A stretch of DNA of 24,644 nt from Trebonia sp030042015 (GTDB taxonomy: Bacteria > Actinomycetota > Actinomycetes > Streptosporangiales > Streptosporangiaceae), in assembly GCF_030042015.1 (NCBI RefSeq), contig NZ_JASIAL010000229.1:1-24644 (forward strand), given 5' to 3'. This document shows, in pieces, positions 1-7,051 of this stretch. The notes beneath the pieces were generated by a model. The model had not been told where the DNA came from. It worked only from the letters and a program-made list of their open reading frames with translations, and searched no databases. The first letter of the stretch is position 1; each line of letters starts with the position of its first letter. A program made the position numbers and the translations under genes.

Positions 1-2
1 GG

Positions 3-347
3 CTGAACGTCACCTTCGAGCCGATCGCCGCCGGCAGCTGCGACCACCGGCACCGCGAGGACCGCTACACCCCCAGCCGCACGCTCAAGCACCTGACCCG
101 GGCCCGCACCGCGACCTGCTCGGCCCCCGGCTGCGGCGCCCAGGCGTACTACTGCGACCTGGACCACACCCGCCCCTACCCGGACGGCATCACCTGCGAA
201 TGCGACCTGGCACCCCTATGCAGACGCCACCACCGGTGCAAGCAAGCCCCGGGGTGGAGGCTCGAACAGCCCGAACCAGGCCACATGCGCTGGACCACCC
301 CAGCCGGACGTGTCTACACGACCACGCCCACCATCTACGACCTGTGA
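3..347 (+). CDS. HNH endonuclease, C-terminal part (DUF222-type), 5' truncated by window edge
   Basis: Reading from base 3 gives 114 residues ending at TGA 345-347; the N-terminal part lies outside the window. The tail has the layout of actinobacterial DUF222/HNH proteins: a cysteine pair (CSAPGC), then DLDHT-RPYP, then LAPLCRRHHRCK, then an aromatic tail (W..EQPEPGHMRWTTPAGR). The first His (DHT) and the final His pair (RRHH) of the HNH metal site are present. The central position reads CDLAPLC, with Asp where many family members have Asn. These proteins are commonly multicopy in actinobacteria and their biological role is poorly known. The 3' end overlaps the 3' end of the convergent helR by 13 nt. 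The family call is from memory of the motif; no domain upstream of it is visible here. Confidence 0.8.
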   Translation: MNVTFEPIAAGSCDHRHREDRYTPSRTLKHLTRARTATCSAPGCGAQAYYCDLDHTRPYPDGITCECDLAPLCRRHHRCKQAPGWRLEQPEPGHMRWTTPAGRVYTTTPTIYDL

Positions 348-2497
348 CTCGTGAGGATGACGAGTCGCTGGGTCGCCCGGGTCATCGCGACGTAGCGGTC
401 GACCGCTCCCTCGATGCCGCCGCCGAACGCCTCCGGGTCGACGAGGACGACCAGGTCGAACTCCAGCCCCTTCGACAGCTCCGGGGGCAGCGAGTGGACG
501 CGGGGCGTCGCCAGGAAGGCGGGATCGCCGATGACGCAGGCGATCCCCTCGCCATGCGCGGCGAGCCACGTGCCGAGGATCGAGCCCAGCTCCGAAGCGG
601 ATCCGCGGACGACGGGGACGCCGGTGCTGCGGATGGACGTCGGCACATTGGCGTCGGGCAGCACGGCCCGGATGACCGGCTCGGCCTCGGCCATGACCTC
701 TTGCGGCGTCCGGTAGTTGATGCTCAGGGAGGCCTGGGCGATCTGGTTGAGCCCGACCCGTTCCAGCCGTTCCTGCCACGACTCCGTGAACCCGTGCCTG
801 GCCTGCGCACGGTCCCCGACGATGGTGAAGCTCCTGGACGGGCAGCGGGACAGCAGCAGCTGCCACTCCGCGTCGGTCAGTTCCTGGGCCTCGTCGACGA
901 CGACGTGCGCGAACGGGCCGGCGAGCAGGTCCGGGTCGGTGCTCGGCAGCGCGGCCTCGTCGACCAGGGCGTCGCGGAAGTCCTCGCCGCGCAGCATCGT
1001 CACCAGGCCGGCGCCGTACTCGTCGTCGGCCGCCTCGATGAGGTCGTCCACGACCCGGGCCATCCGCTCCCGTTCGGCCGCGACGGCGGCGGAACGCCGA
1101 CGCCTGCGCTGTGCCGCCGCCGGGTCGCCGAGCCGGTGCCGCGCCGCGTCAAGGAGCGGCAGGTCGGACACCGTCCAGGCCCTGGCGTCCTGGCGCTGCA
1201 GCCGCCGAACGTCATCGGCGCTGAGCCACGGGGCGCACTTGCGCAGGTAGGCGGGCACCGACCACAGGTCCGCGACGAGGTCGGTCGCCTCAAGCAGCGG
1301 CCACGCCCTGCTGAACGTCGCGCGCAGCTCCTCGTTGCGCCGCAGCGACCTGCGAAGCTGGCCAGCCGGGACGTCACCGTCGTCCTGCTTGCCCGCAAGG
1401 AGAGTGAGCAGTTCCTCCCAGACGTGGTAACGCGCCTCGTTGTGCGGGGTACCCGGTTCGGCCGCCTCGAACGCCAGCGCCCAGTCGGAGGCATCCAGCC
1501 AGATGTCGGACCAGTGGGTCTCCACCGTCATCCCCGCGGCGGGCGGCTGCTCGTAGAACCCGACGGCAGCGTCGATCGCCTGCACCAGGTCCGCGGACGA
1601 CTTCAGGCGGGCCACGTCCGGATCGGTCTCGGTCGCCGCCGCGGCGCCCTCAGGGACGAGGTCCCGCAGGGTGCAGGTCTGCACGCCCTCCTCGCCGAGG
1701 CTCGGGAGCACGTCGCTGACGTAGGCCAGGTAGGGCTGGTGCGGGCCGACGAACAGCACGCCGCCCCGGCGGTGACCGAGGCGAGGATCGGCGTACAGGA
1801 GGTAGGCGGCGCGGTGCAGGGCCACGACCGTCTTTCCCGTACCAGGGCCGCCGTCGACGACGAGAGCCCCGCGCGACCCCGCGCGGATGATGGCGTCCTG
1901 GTCGGCCGCGATCGTGGCGAGCACGTCTCGCATCCGGTCCGGCCGGCTGCCGCCCAGGCTGGCGATGAAGGCCGACTGGTCGTCGAGCGCGGCGTGCCCG
2001 GCGAGCCCGTCCTGGGTGAACACCTCGTCCCAGTAGTCGCTGACCCGGCCGCGGGTCCAGCGGTACCTGCGGCGGCTCGCCAGGCCCATCGGGTTCGCGT
2101 GGGTCGCGCCGAAGAACGGCTCGGCCGCGGCGGAGCGCCAGTCGAGCAGCAGCCGGCGGCCCGCGCTGTCCCGCAGGCCAAGCCGCCCGACGTACGCCGG
2201 CTCCGGGTTGTCCGCGCCGACCATGCGCCCCAGGCACAGGTCCAGGCCGAAGCGGCGCAGGGCGCGCAGCCGGGCGGTCAGCCGGTGGATCTCCACGTCC
2301 CGGTCCAGCGCCTGCTGGCCGATGCCGCCTGGCGCCCTGCGCTCGGCGTCCAGGCGGGCGGACAGGCCGGCGATCGTCTGCGACAGGCTCTGCGCGATCG
2401 CCGCGAAGTGCCGCTCGTCGCCGCCGATCAGCGCCGGGCCGGCCTTGGCGGCGAGGTGGTCGGGAAGGTCGAACGCGCTGGTCGAAAGGGGACTCAC
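335..2497 (-). CDS. helR: HelR-type RNA polymerase-associated ATPase (HelD/UvrD-like superfamily 1)
   Basis: The 720-aa product matches the HelR branch of HelD proteins, SF1 helicase-like ATPases that bind RNA polymerase and, in HelR, protect it from rifamycins by displacing the drug. The N-terminal part is a helical region that would reach into the polymerase (about residues 20-90), followed by a conserved stretch ending in WDEVFTQDGL. Walker A is GGPGTGKT at about 216-223 (Lys222), then FVGPHQPYLAYVSDVLPSLG. A Walker B-like VVDEAQELTD lies in the second half, and a UvrD-type C-terminal motif (YVAMTRATQRLVILT) ends the protein. I chose GTG 2497 because GGAG lies 8 nt upstream and the product then begins MSPLSTSAFDLPDHL as in relatives. 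Longer starts (ATG 2518, TTG 2530) lack a ribosome site and fall inside an inverted repeat. A rifamycin-associated element lies 67 bp upstream. Family role is established knowledge; drug protection here is inferred. Confidence 0.88.
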   Translation of the reverse strand: MSPLSTSAFDLPDHLAAKAGPALIGGDERHFAAIAQSLSQTIAGLSARLDAERRAPGGIGQQALDRDVEIHRLTARLRALRRFGLDLCLGRMVGADNPEPAYVGRLGLRDSAGRRLLLDWRSAAAEPFFGATHANPMGLASRRRYRWTRGRVSDYWDEVFTQDGLAGHAALDDQSAFIASLGGSRPDRMRDVLATIAADQDAIIRAGSRGALVVDGGPGTGKTVVALHRAAYLLYADPRLGHRRGGVLFVGPHQPYLAYVSDVLPSLGEEGVQTCTLRDLVPEGAAAATETDPDVARLKSSADLVQAIDAAVGFYEQPPAAGMTVETHWSDIWLDASDWALAFEAAEPGTPHNEARYHVWEELLTLLAGKQDDGDVPAGQLRRSLRRNEELRATFSRAWPLLEATDLVADLWSVPAYLRKCAPWLSADDVRRLQRQDARAWTVSDLPLLDAARHRLGDPAAAQRRRRRSAAVAAERERMARVVDDLIEAADDEYGAGLVTMLRGEDFRDALVDEAALPSTDPDLLAGPFAHVVVDEAQELTDAEWQLLLSRCPSRSFTIVGDRAQARHGFTESWQERLERVGLNQIAQASLSINYRTPQEVMAEAEPVIRAVLPDANVPTSIRSTGVPVVRGSASELGSILGTWLAAHGEGIACVIGDPAFLATPRVHSLPPELSKGLEFDLVVLVDPEAFGGGIEGAVDRYVAMTRATQRLVILTSHRS

Positions 2498-2512
2498 GCC
2501 ATCAGCTCCGAT

Positions 2513-2555
2513 CCGCATAATCGCTGGCAACTGACCTCGGCCAGCGATTATGCGG
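2513..2555. repeat. Perfect 16-bp inverted repeat between RAE and helR start
   Basis: CCGCATAATCGCTGGC (2513-2528) is exactly reverse-complemented by GCCAGCGATTATGCGG (2540-2555), with an 11-nt spacer. It sits 15 bp before the chosen GTG start and 8 bp from the RAE. If transcription starts upstream of the RAE, the leader RNA could fold into a 16-bp hairpin just before the ribosome site. If the start is near 2540, driven by CATAAT in the right arm, the repeat would instead act as a DNA operator covering the -10 and the early transcribed region. Confidence 0.8.
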
Positions 2556-2563
2556 CACGACCC

Positions 2564-2582
2564 GGGTCTTGCGGCAAGCCCC
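2564..2582 (-). promoter_or_regulatory. Rifamycin-associated element (RAE) upstream of helR
   Basis: The 19-bp sequence GGGTCTTGCGGCAAGCCCC matches the RAE consensus I recall (GGGGCTTGCGGCAAGCCCC) at 18 of 19 positions; only the fourth base differs. RAEs are found upstream of rifamycin-inactivating and rifamycin-protecting genes in actinomycetes and are linked to rifamycin-induced expression. On the minus strand its core holds TTGCCG (2577-2572), which could be a -35 box paired with CATAAT (2552-2547) at an unusually long 19-nt spacing. A second possible -10, TATAGC (2595-2590), would put the transcription start at the edge of the RAE. Which promoter is used cannot be decided from sequence. 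Confidence 0.85.
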
Positions 2583-2623
2583 CCTGTGCGCTATAGGTTG
2601 AAAATGGAGGGACCGAACGGGCC

Positions 2624-3034
2624 CTAGGGAATCGTCCAGGCCCGTTCCGGGGTGACCCGCAGCGCCACGCTGAAATTCTCGTCGAGCCACTGCAGCGAGC
2701 GGCCCATGTACTCGACGGCCGGCGCGTACTTGTCGAGCAGGCCGGGATAGCGCGACGGCGGCGGGGCATCGGGCACCAGTTTCGCGCGGCCCGCGATCAC
2801 CACGATGTCACCGCCGCCAGGTCCGGTGTCGAAGTGCACGGACACCTTGTCGTTGACCGCGATATGCCGCTGCTTGGCCCCCTGGTTCAGGCTGTAGATC
2901 GTGATCCCCGAACCGTCCCAGACAAACCAGACAGGGCGCGGCGCGGGCCGCCCGGTCGGCGTCACGGTGGTGAGCCAGGCGATCTGGTCTCCGATGAGGT
3001 GGCGTTCGATCTGCTCGGTTAGAACGAATCCCAT
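2624..3034 (-). CDS. PPOX-class, probably F420-dependent oxidoreductase (Rv3369-like, TIGR03667 type)
   Basis: The 136-aa product is a single split-barrel flavin/F420-binding domain of the pyridoxamine-phosphate-oxidase-like family. Recognisable segments are the start MGFVLTEQIERHL, then IAWLTTVTPTGRPAPRPVWFVWDG (the typical first barrel strands), IYSLNQGAKQRHIAVNDKVSVHFD, and VVIAGRAKLVPD. The length fits the family. These enzymes use F420 or flavins to reduce various substrates; the substrate here is unknown. ATG 3034 was chosen because GAGAGG lies 9 nt upstream; two earlier in-frame ATGs (3046, 3067) lack good spacing. It lies 126 nt upstream of helR on the same strand, but helR carries its own control region, so they are probably not one simple operon. 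The gene also follows the beta-glucosidase on the same strand after a 66-nt gap. Confidence 0.82.
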   Translation of the reverse strand: MGFVLTEQIERHLIGDQIAWLTTVTPTGRPAPRPVWFVWDGSGITIYSLNQGAKQRHIAVNDKVSVHFDTGPGGGDIVVIAGRAKLVPDAPPPSRYPGLLDKYAPAVEYMGRSLQWLDENFSVALRVTPERAWTIP

Positions 3035-3100
3035 GCGGCCCATCCTCTCAGTTGCCTGGCTGCCCATGGGCCGCCGACGGCCACATGAAAACGCGGCCGC

Positions 3101-4483
3101 TTACGACAGCGGCAGCGCGTTGGCCCGCACCACGCTCGCATAGAACTCGCCGCTGCGCTTGAGAATCCGCCGCTGCGTGCCGAAGTCCACGTAGACAAGC
3201 CCGAACCGCTTCGCGTACCCCTCGGCCCACTCGAAGTTGTCGAGCAGCGACCAGGCGAAATAGCCGCGCAGGTCCACCCCGTCGGCGATCGCCTGGTGCA
3301 GCGCCGCCAGGTGGTCGCGCAGGTAGGCCACGCGCTCGTAGTCCTCGATCGTGCCGTCCTGCGTCACGTAGTCGTACCACGCGGACCCGTTCTCCGTGAC
3401 GTACAGCGGCAGCCGCGGCGCCTCCTCCCGCAGCCGCGTCATCAGTTCATACAGCGCGCTGGAGTCGACCAGCCAGTTCATCGCGGTGACCGGCATGTCC
3501 TCGGGCTGCACGAGCACCTGGTCCGGGCCGATGAGGCGCTCGCCGCGCCGCGGCTCGCCGTCGGGCCTGATGCCGACGTACTGCGGCGCGTAGAAGTTGA
3601 CGCCGAGGAAGTCGATCGGCGCGGTGATCAGGCCGAAGTCGCCGTCGTGCACCAGGCCAGGCACCTTGGCGGGGGAGAAGCTGGCGGTCAGCCGCTGCGG
3701 GTACTCACCGCGCAGCAACGGCCCGAGGTAGACCCCGTTCTGCCGCGCGTCGAGCTCCGCCGCCAGGTCGGCGGCCGCGGGGGACGTCGCCCGGATCACG
3801 GCGAGGTTGAGCGTGATGCCGACCTGCGCCGCCGACGGGCTCGACGCGCGCAGCGCCCCGACCGCGCGGCCGTGCGCGAGCAGCAGGTGGTGGTTGGCCG
3901 CGACCGCCTGGGCGGGGTCGGTGACGCCGGGCGCGTGCCTGCCGTCCCGGTACCCGACGTGCGCGACGACCCACGGCTCGTTCAGCGTGGTCCACCGGTG
4001 CACCCGGTCGCCAAGCGCCTCGCCGGCGATCGCGGCGAAGTCGGCGAAGATCTCGGCGATGTCCCGCATCGCCCAGCCGCCCTTGTCCTGCAGCGCCTGC
4101 GGCAGGTCCCAGTGGTACAGCGTCACCACCGGGTCGATCCCCGCCTCGAGCAGGGCGTCCACAAGCCGGTCGTAGTAGTCCAGCCCGGGCTGGTTGGCCT
4201 GGCCGCGCCCGTCGGGCTGGATCCGCGGCCAGGACAGGCTGAACCGGTAAGCGCCGGCGCCAAGCCGCCGCAGCATCGCGATGTCCTCCGGGTAGCGGTG
4301 GTAGCTGTCGCACGCCACGTCGCCGGTCTCCCCGTGCCAGGTCTTCCCAGGGATGTGGCTGAAGGTATCCCAGATCGACGGCCCTTTCCCGTCGGCCTCC
4401 GCCGCCCCCTCGATCTGGTAGGCGGCCGTGGCCGCACCCCAGAGGAACCCGTCGGGGAAGCGGAGCTGGTCTGCTGTGCTCAT
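3101..4483 (-). CDS. GH1 family beta-glucosidase
   Basis: The 460-aa protein is a complete glycoside hydrolase family 1 enzyme of normal length. The N-terminal signature FPDGFLWGAATAAYQIEG is at about 8-25. The acid/base glutamate is in TLNEPW (Glu169) and the nucleophile in YVTENGSAW (Glu364). The sugar-binding C-terminal motif WSLLDNFEWAEGY is at 411-423. It should hydrolyse beta-linked glucosides such as cellobiose in the cytoplasm, since no signal peptide is visible. The start ATG 4483 is preceded by AGGAGG at a 6-nt distance, a strong ribosome site. A LacI-type palindrome lies 44-57 bp upstream, suggesting induction by a sugar, but no LacI regulator or sugar transporter is in this window. 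Substrate specificity (glucoside versus galactoside or fucoside) cannot be read from sequence. Confidence 0.95.
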   Translation of the reverse strand: MSTADQLRFPDGFLWGAATAAYQIEGAAEADGKGPSIWDTFSHIPGKTWHGETGDVACDSYHRYPEDIAMLRRLGAGAYRFSLSWPRIQPDGRGQANQPGLDYYDRLVDALLEAGIDPVVTLYHWDLPQALQDKGGWAMRDIAEIFADFAAIAGEALGDRVHRWTTLNEPWVVAHVGYRDGRHAPGVTDPAQAVAANHHLLLAHGRAVGALRASSPSAAQVGITLNLAVIRATSPAAADLAAELDARQNGVYLGPLLRGEYPQRLTASFSPAKVPGLVHDGDFGLITAPIDFLGVNFYAPQYVGIRPDGEPRRGERLIGPDQVLVQPEDMPVTAMNWLVDSSALYELMTRLREEAPRLPLYVTENGSAWYDYVTQDGTIEDYERVAYLRDHLAALHQAIADGVDLRGYFAWSLLDNFEWAEGYAKRFGLVYVDFGTQRRILKRSGEFYASVVRANALPLS

Positions 4484-4513
4484 GCGCTACCTCCTGCGCG
4501 CTCGCCAGGCAAT

Positions 4514-4540
4514 GGCTAAAACAAGGCTAAACCGTTTTAG
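4514..4540. promoter_or_regulatory. LacI-family-type operator between GH1 and GNAT genes
   Basis: CTAAACCGTTTTAG (4527-4540) is a near-perfect palindrome centred on CG (one mismatched pair), the usual shape of LacI-family operators. A further half site, GGCTAAA, occurs twice 11 bp apart (4514-4520 and 4525-4531), one helical turn. The site lies upstream of the GH1 gene. It also overlaps the probable -35 region of the divergent GNAT gene (TTTAGT 4536-4541, 17-nt spacer, TACCCT 4559-4564). Assignment to a LacI repressor is inferred. Confidence 0.6.
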
Positions 4541-4570
4541 TACATCATGCCGCCGGCCTACCCTGTCCAG

Positions 4571-5140
4571 GTGATCGAGATTCGCGCCGGCTCGGCAACG
4601 GATGCGACCGCGATCGCGCGCGTGCGCAGGGAAAGCTGGCACGCCGCCTACAAGGGGATCATCGCGGCCCCCATCATCGAGCGCGCGACCGCCCTCGGCG
4701 GCGGCGCGGCCGACCCCCCGCCCTATCGCCGCACCCTGGTGGCGGAGGCGGGCGAGCACCCCGCCGTCGTCGGTTTCGCCTCCTATGGCCCCGAACGAGC
4801 CGTGGCGCCTCCCGCGGCCCACCCGCTCACCGCGGACGGGGTGACCGGCCAGGTGGGGGAGCTGTACGCGCTCTACGTGACCCCGCAATGGTGGTCGGCC
4901 GGCGTCGGCCGCGCGCTGATGGGCTCCGTGCTCGCCGCGCTGGCGTCCGACGCCTACCGGCGAGTCGTGCTGTGGGTGCTCGCGGACAACGCCCGGGCAC
5001 GGCGGTTCTACGAGCGCGCGGGGTTCGCCCCGGACGGCGGCACGAACGTGATCACCGGCCTCGGCGGCGTCCTCGAGGTCCGCTACGCCCGCGCGCTGTC
5101 AGGCGAGCATCTTCTGGATCGCCTGCCTGGTGACGCCTAG
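4571..5140 (+). CDS. GNAT family N-acetyltransferase
   Basis: The 189-aa product is a single GNAT domain. It starts IEIRAGSATDATAIARVRRESWHAAYKG, a standard first strand and helix. The acetyl-CoA-binding motif is LYVTPQWWSAGVGRALMGSVL (V-x-P-x-x-x-x-x-G-V-G-x-x-L), followed by VLWVLADNARARRFYERAGF, the usual B motif. It would transfer an acetyl group to an amine; the acceptor is unknown. I prefer GTG 4571 because TACCCT (4559-4564) lies exactly 6 nt upstream, giving a leaderless transcript, and relatives begin near IRxAxxxDA. An in-frame ATG at 4547 would add eight residues and has no ribosome site. The 3' end overlaps the convergent small HTH gene by 42 nt. Confidence 0.88.
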   Translation: MIEIRAGSATDATAIARVRRESWHAAYKGIIAAPIIERATALGGGAADPPPYRRTLVAEAGEHPAVVGFASYGPERAVAPPAAHPLTADGVTGQVGELYALYVTPQWWSAGVGRALMGSVLAALASDAYRRVVLWVLADNARARRFYERAGFAPDGGTNVITGLGGVLEVRYARALSGEHLLDRLPGDA

Positions 5141-5314
5141 CTGCCTGGCGATATCCGCCTGGGAGAATCCCTCGTCGATGAGGCCGCGCAGCAGGTCGCG
5201 CCGCTGCGCGTGCAGCTGCTGCGCGCGCCTGACGTGCTCGAGCGCCTCGGCGCGGACCTCCCTGATCCGCTGGAAGGTCTCCTGGTGCGCCTGCGGGTCT
5301 GGGTTCTTTGCCAT
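5099..5314 (-). CDS. Small helix-turn-helix DNA-binding protein
   Basis: The 71-aa protein has an N-terminal charged helical stretch (about residues 9-45, rich in R, E, Q, A, possibly a short coiled coil for dimerisation). A C-terminal helix-turn-helix follows: LLRGLIDEGFSQADIARQLGVTRQAIQKML, with the pattern of resolvase/Sigma70-region-4-like HTHs. It is probably a small transcriptional regulator. The start is taken as ATG 5314 (MAKNPDPQ). No clear Shine-Dalgarno is present, and an ATG-rich stretch 5-12 nt upstream makes the exact start uncertain. The upstream region holds two copies of a CAAC-N5-GTTG palindrome and overlapping TTGACA boxes on this strand, so autoregulation is likely. The 3' end overlaps the GNAT gene by 42 nt. 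Confidence 0.75.
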   Translation of the reverse strand: MAKNPDPQAHQETFQRIREVRAEALEHVRRAQQLHAQRRDLLRGLIDEGFSQADIARQLGVTRQAIQKMLA

Positions 5315-5325
5315 GGGCCCATGAT

Positions 5326-5362
5326 GACAACATTGGGTTGTCAATGTCAACCCCTAGTTGTC
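5326..5362. promoter_or_regulatory. Twin palindromic operator, CAAC-N5-GTTGTC, two copies 20 bp apart
   Basis: CAAC-ATTGG-GTTGTC (5328-5342) and CAAC-CCCTA-GTTGTC (5348-5362) are the same inverted repeat placed exactly 20 bp apart, two helical turns. They lie between the divergent small HTH gene (start 5314) and the Nudix-like gene (start 5378). On the minus strand two overlapping TTGACA boxes (about 5356-5345) lie within the pair. On the plus strand the second copy covers about -30 to -16 of the likely leaderless start at 5378 (GATACT 5366-5371). The likely binder is the adjacent HTH protein; this is inference. Confidence 0.65.
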
Positions 5363-5377
5363 TGAGATACTGGCGCG

Positions 5378-7051
5378 GTGACCGCCCGCGCCCCCGCCGA
5401 GCGCACCCCCGCGCAGCTGCAGTGGCTGCGGGTCAACGCCCGCGTGCGCGCCAGCCGGCCCGAGCTGTCGGTTCGCGCCGCGGCGCGGTACCCGGCGCAA
5501 GCCAGCGTTGCCGGCACCCCGCTGCTCGCCGCCGGCTCGTGGCGGCCGGCGGCCCCGGTGCCGCTGACGGACGTCCGGCTCGAGTTCCGCCCGCAGCCCC
5601 CGCCCGCCGTCCTCGACGTGGCGCGCGTCGCGCCGTACCTGCTGCCAGAGCGCGGCGACGGCACCCGCTACCGCCGCTACTGCGACGTGGTGGCCGACCT
5701 CGCGCCGCCCGCCATCTTCCAGAATCGCCCGATCTACCGGCTGACCGAGGCCGACCTGGCCGGGACCGCGGCCGGGACCGCGGCCGGCGCTGGCCCCCGC
5801 CTGACGTTCACCCGCGGCCGTTACTTCGACGCGGTGGACGTCGGCGGGGCGGTCGCGCACGAGTACGCCGCGGGGCGGGAACAGCGGCTGCGGGCCGCCA
5901 TCGGCGACCCGTGCGACCTGGGCGCCCGGCCGTCGGCGATGGCCGTCGCCACGCTGCTGCTCCGGCACGACGCTGCGGCGGGCACGGCGTCGTTCCCGCT
6001 GCACTGGCGGGACCCGGCGCGGGTCGGGCACGCCGGCGGCATGGTGCAGGTGATCCCTGTCGGCATCTTCCAGCCGTCCGGCGAGGCCCCGTGGAACGAG
6101 GCCAACGACTTCGACCTGTGGCGGTGCGTGCTCCGCGAATTCGCCGAGGAGCTGCTCGGCGCGGACGAGGACCACGGCAGCGAGGAAGCGCCGATCGACT
6201 ACGCGCGCTGGCCGCTCGCCAGGGCGATGACGGACGCGCTCGCGGACGGCCGGATCCGCGCCTACTGCCTGGGTCTTGGCGCCGACCCGCTCACGCTCGC
6301 GGTGGACCTGCTCGCCGTGGCGGTGATCGACGCCGCGCTGTACGACGAGCTGCTCGGCGGCGCCGTGTCGGCCAACGCGGAAGGCACGGTCCTGCCGTCC
6401 CGCCCGTTCGAGGAGGCGGCGGTGGCCGAGCTGATCGCCCGCCACCCCGTCCAGCCCGCGGGCGCCGCCCTGCTGCGGCTGGCCATCGCCGCCCGGCGGG
6501 TGCTGCTCGGCGGGTTACCAGCCCCGCTCGCGCCACTGCGCCAGGTGCGGCCGCTCGGCCCCCAGCGTGGTGTCGTTCCCGTGCCCCGGGTACACCCAGG
6601 TGGCGTCGGGCAGCCGGTCGAAGACCTTGCCGACCACGCCGTTGTACAGGGACGTGAAGCGCTCCGGGTCCTGCTGGGTGTTGCCGACCCCGCCGGGGAA
6701 CAGGCAGTCGCCTGTGAACAGGTGCGGCTGCGGACCACCGGCCGCGTAGCACAGCGCGATGCTGCCTGGCGTGTGGCCGACCAGGTGAATCACCGACAGC
6801 GACGCGTCGCCGAACCTGATCGTGTCCCCGTCCTCGACGAGCTCGTCTGTCGCCACCGGGATCCCCGGCGCGTCCAGCGGGTGCGCGACCGTGGCGGCGC
6901 CGGTCGCCGCGCGCACCGCCGCCAGTGCCTGCCAGTGGTCGGCATGCTGGTGCGTGGTCACGATCCGCTCGACCGGCGTGGCGCCGATCATCTCAAGCAG
7001 CCGCTGCGGCTCGGCCGCGGCATCGATCAGCAGCCCCTGCCCGGTGCCTGA
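5378..7051 (+). CDS. Protein with partial Nudix-like motif; 3' frame runs antisense through the MBL gene
   Basis: The frame opens at GTG 5378, 6 nt after a GATACT -10 (leaderless). The first 379 codons (to about 6514) look like a real protein: APAERTPAQLQWLRVNARVRASRPEL at the start, a conserved core GHAGGMVQVIPVGIFQPSG, then LREFAEELLG with the R-E-x-x-E-E half of a Nudix box at residues 253-258 (the upstream G-x5-E half is not visible), and PLTLAVDLLAVAVID. I recall similar actinomycete proteins annotated as XRE-type regulators or Nudix-like, but no HTH is seen here and the function is unknown. No stop occurs where the conserved part ends: codon 6515-6517 is TTA, directly on the complementary TAA of the MBL gene. 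The frame stays open antisense to that gene until 7051. A lost stop or a real 179-residue extension are both possible. An in-frame 12-bp duplication lies at 5761-5784. Confidence 0.7.
   Translation: MTARAPAERTPAQLQWLRVNARVRASRPELSVRAAARYPAQASVAGTPLLAAGSWRPAAPVPLTDVRLEFRPQPPPAVLDVARVAPYLLPERGDGTRYRRYCDVVADLAPPAIFQNRPIYRLTEADLAGTAAGTAAGAGPRLTFTRGRYFDAVDVGGAVAHEYAAGREQRLRAAIGDPCDLGARPSAMAVATLLLRHDAAAGTASFPLHWRDPARVGHAGGMVQVIPVGIFQPSGEAPWNEANDFDLWRCVLREFAEELLGADEDHGSEEAPIDYARWPLARAMTDALADGRIRAYCLGLGADPLTLAVDLLAVAVIDAALYDELLGGAVSANAEGTVLPSRPFEEAAVAELIARHPVQPAGAALLRLAIAARRVLLGGLPAPLAPLRQVRPLGPQRGVVPVPRVHPGGVGQPVEDLADHAVVQGREALRVLLGVADPAGEQAVACEQVRLRTTGRVAQRDAAWRVADQVNHRQRRVAEPDRVPVLDELVCRHRDPRRVQRVRDRGGAGRRAHRRQCLPVVGMLVRGHDPLDRRGADHLKQPLRLGRGIDQQPLPGA
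5761..5784 (+). repeat. 12-bp tandem duplication in the Nudix-like gene
   Basis: CGGGACCGCGGC occurs twice head to tail (5761-5772, 5773-5784). It adds four residues in frame (the AGTAAGTAAGAG stretch), in what looks like a loop between two conserved blocks. It is probably a replication-slippage product. Confidence 0.8.

Noticed and set aside
200..2596. 798-codon plus-strand frame opposite helR
   Set aside because: Antisense shadow of a clear helR gene; Arg/Gly/Pro/Ala-rich translation without domains, typical of GC-rich DNA.
3062..3084. Hairpin GGCCG-CCGA-CGGCC between the GH1 and PPOX genes as a terminator
   Set aside because: Only a 5-bp stem and no T-run on either side; weak and common in GC-rich DNA.
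3296..4519. 407-codon plus-strand frame opposite the beta-glucosidase
   Set aside because: Antisense to an intact GH1 gene with both catalytic glutamates; no domain similarity.
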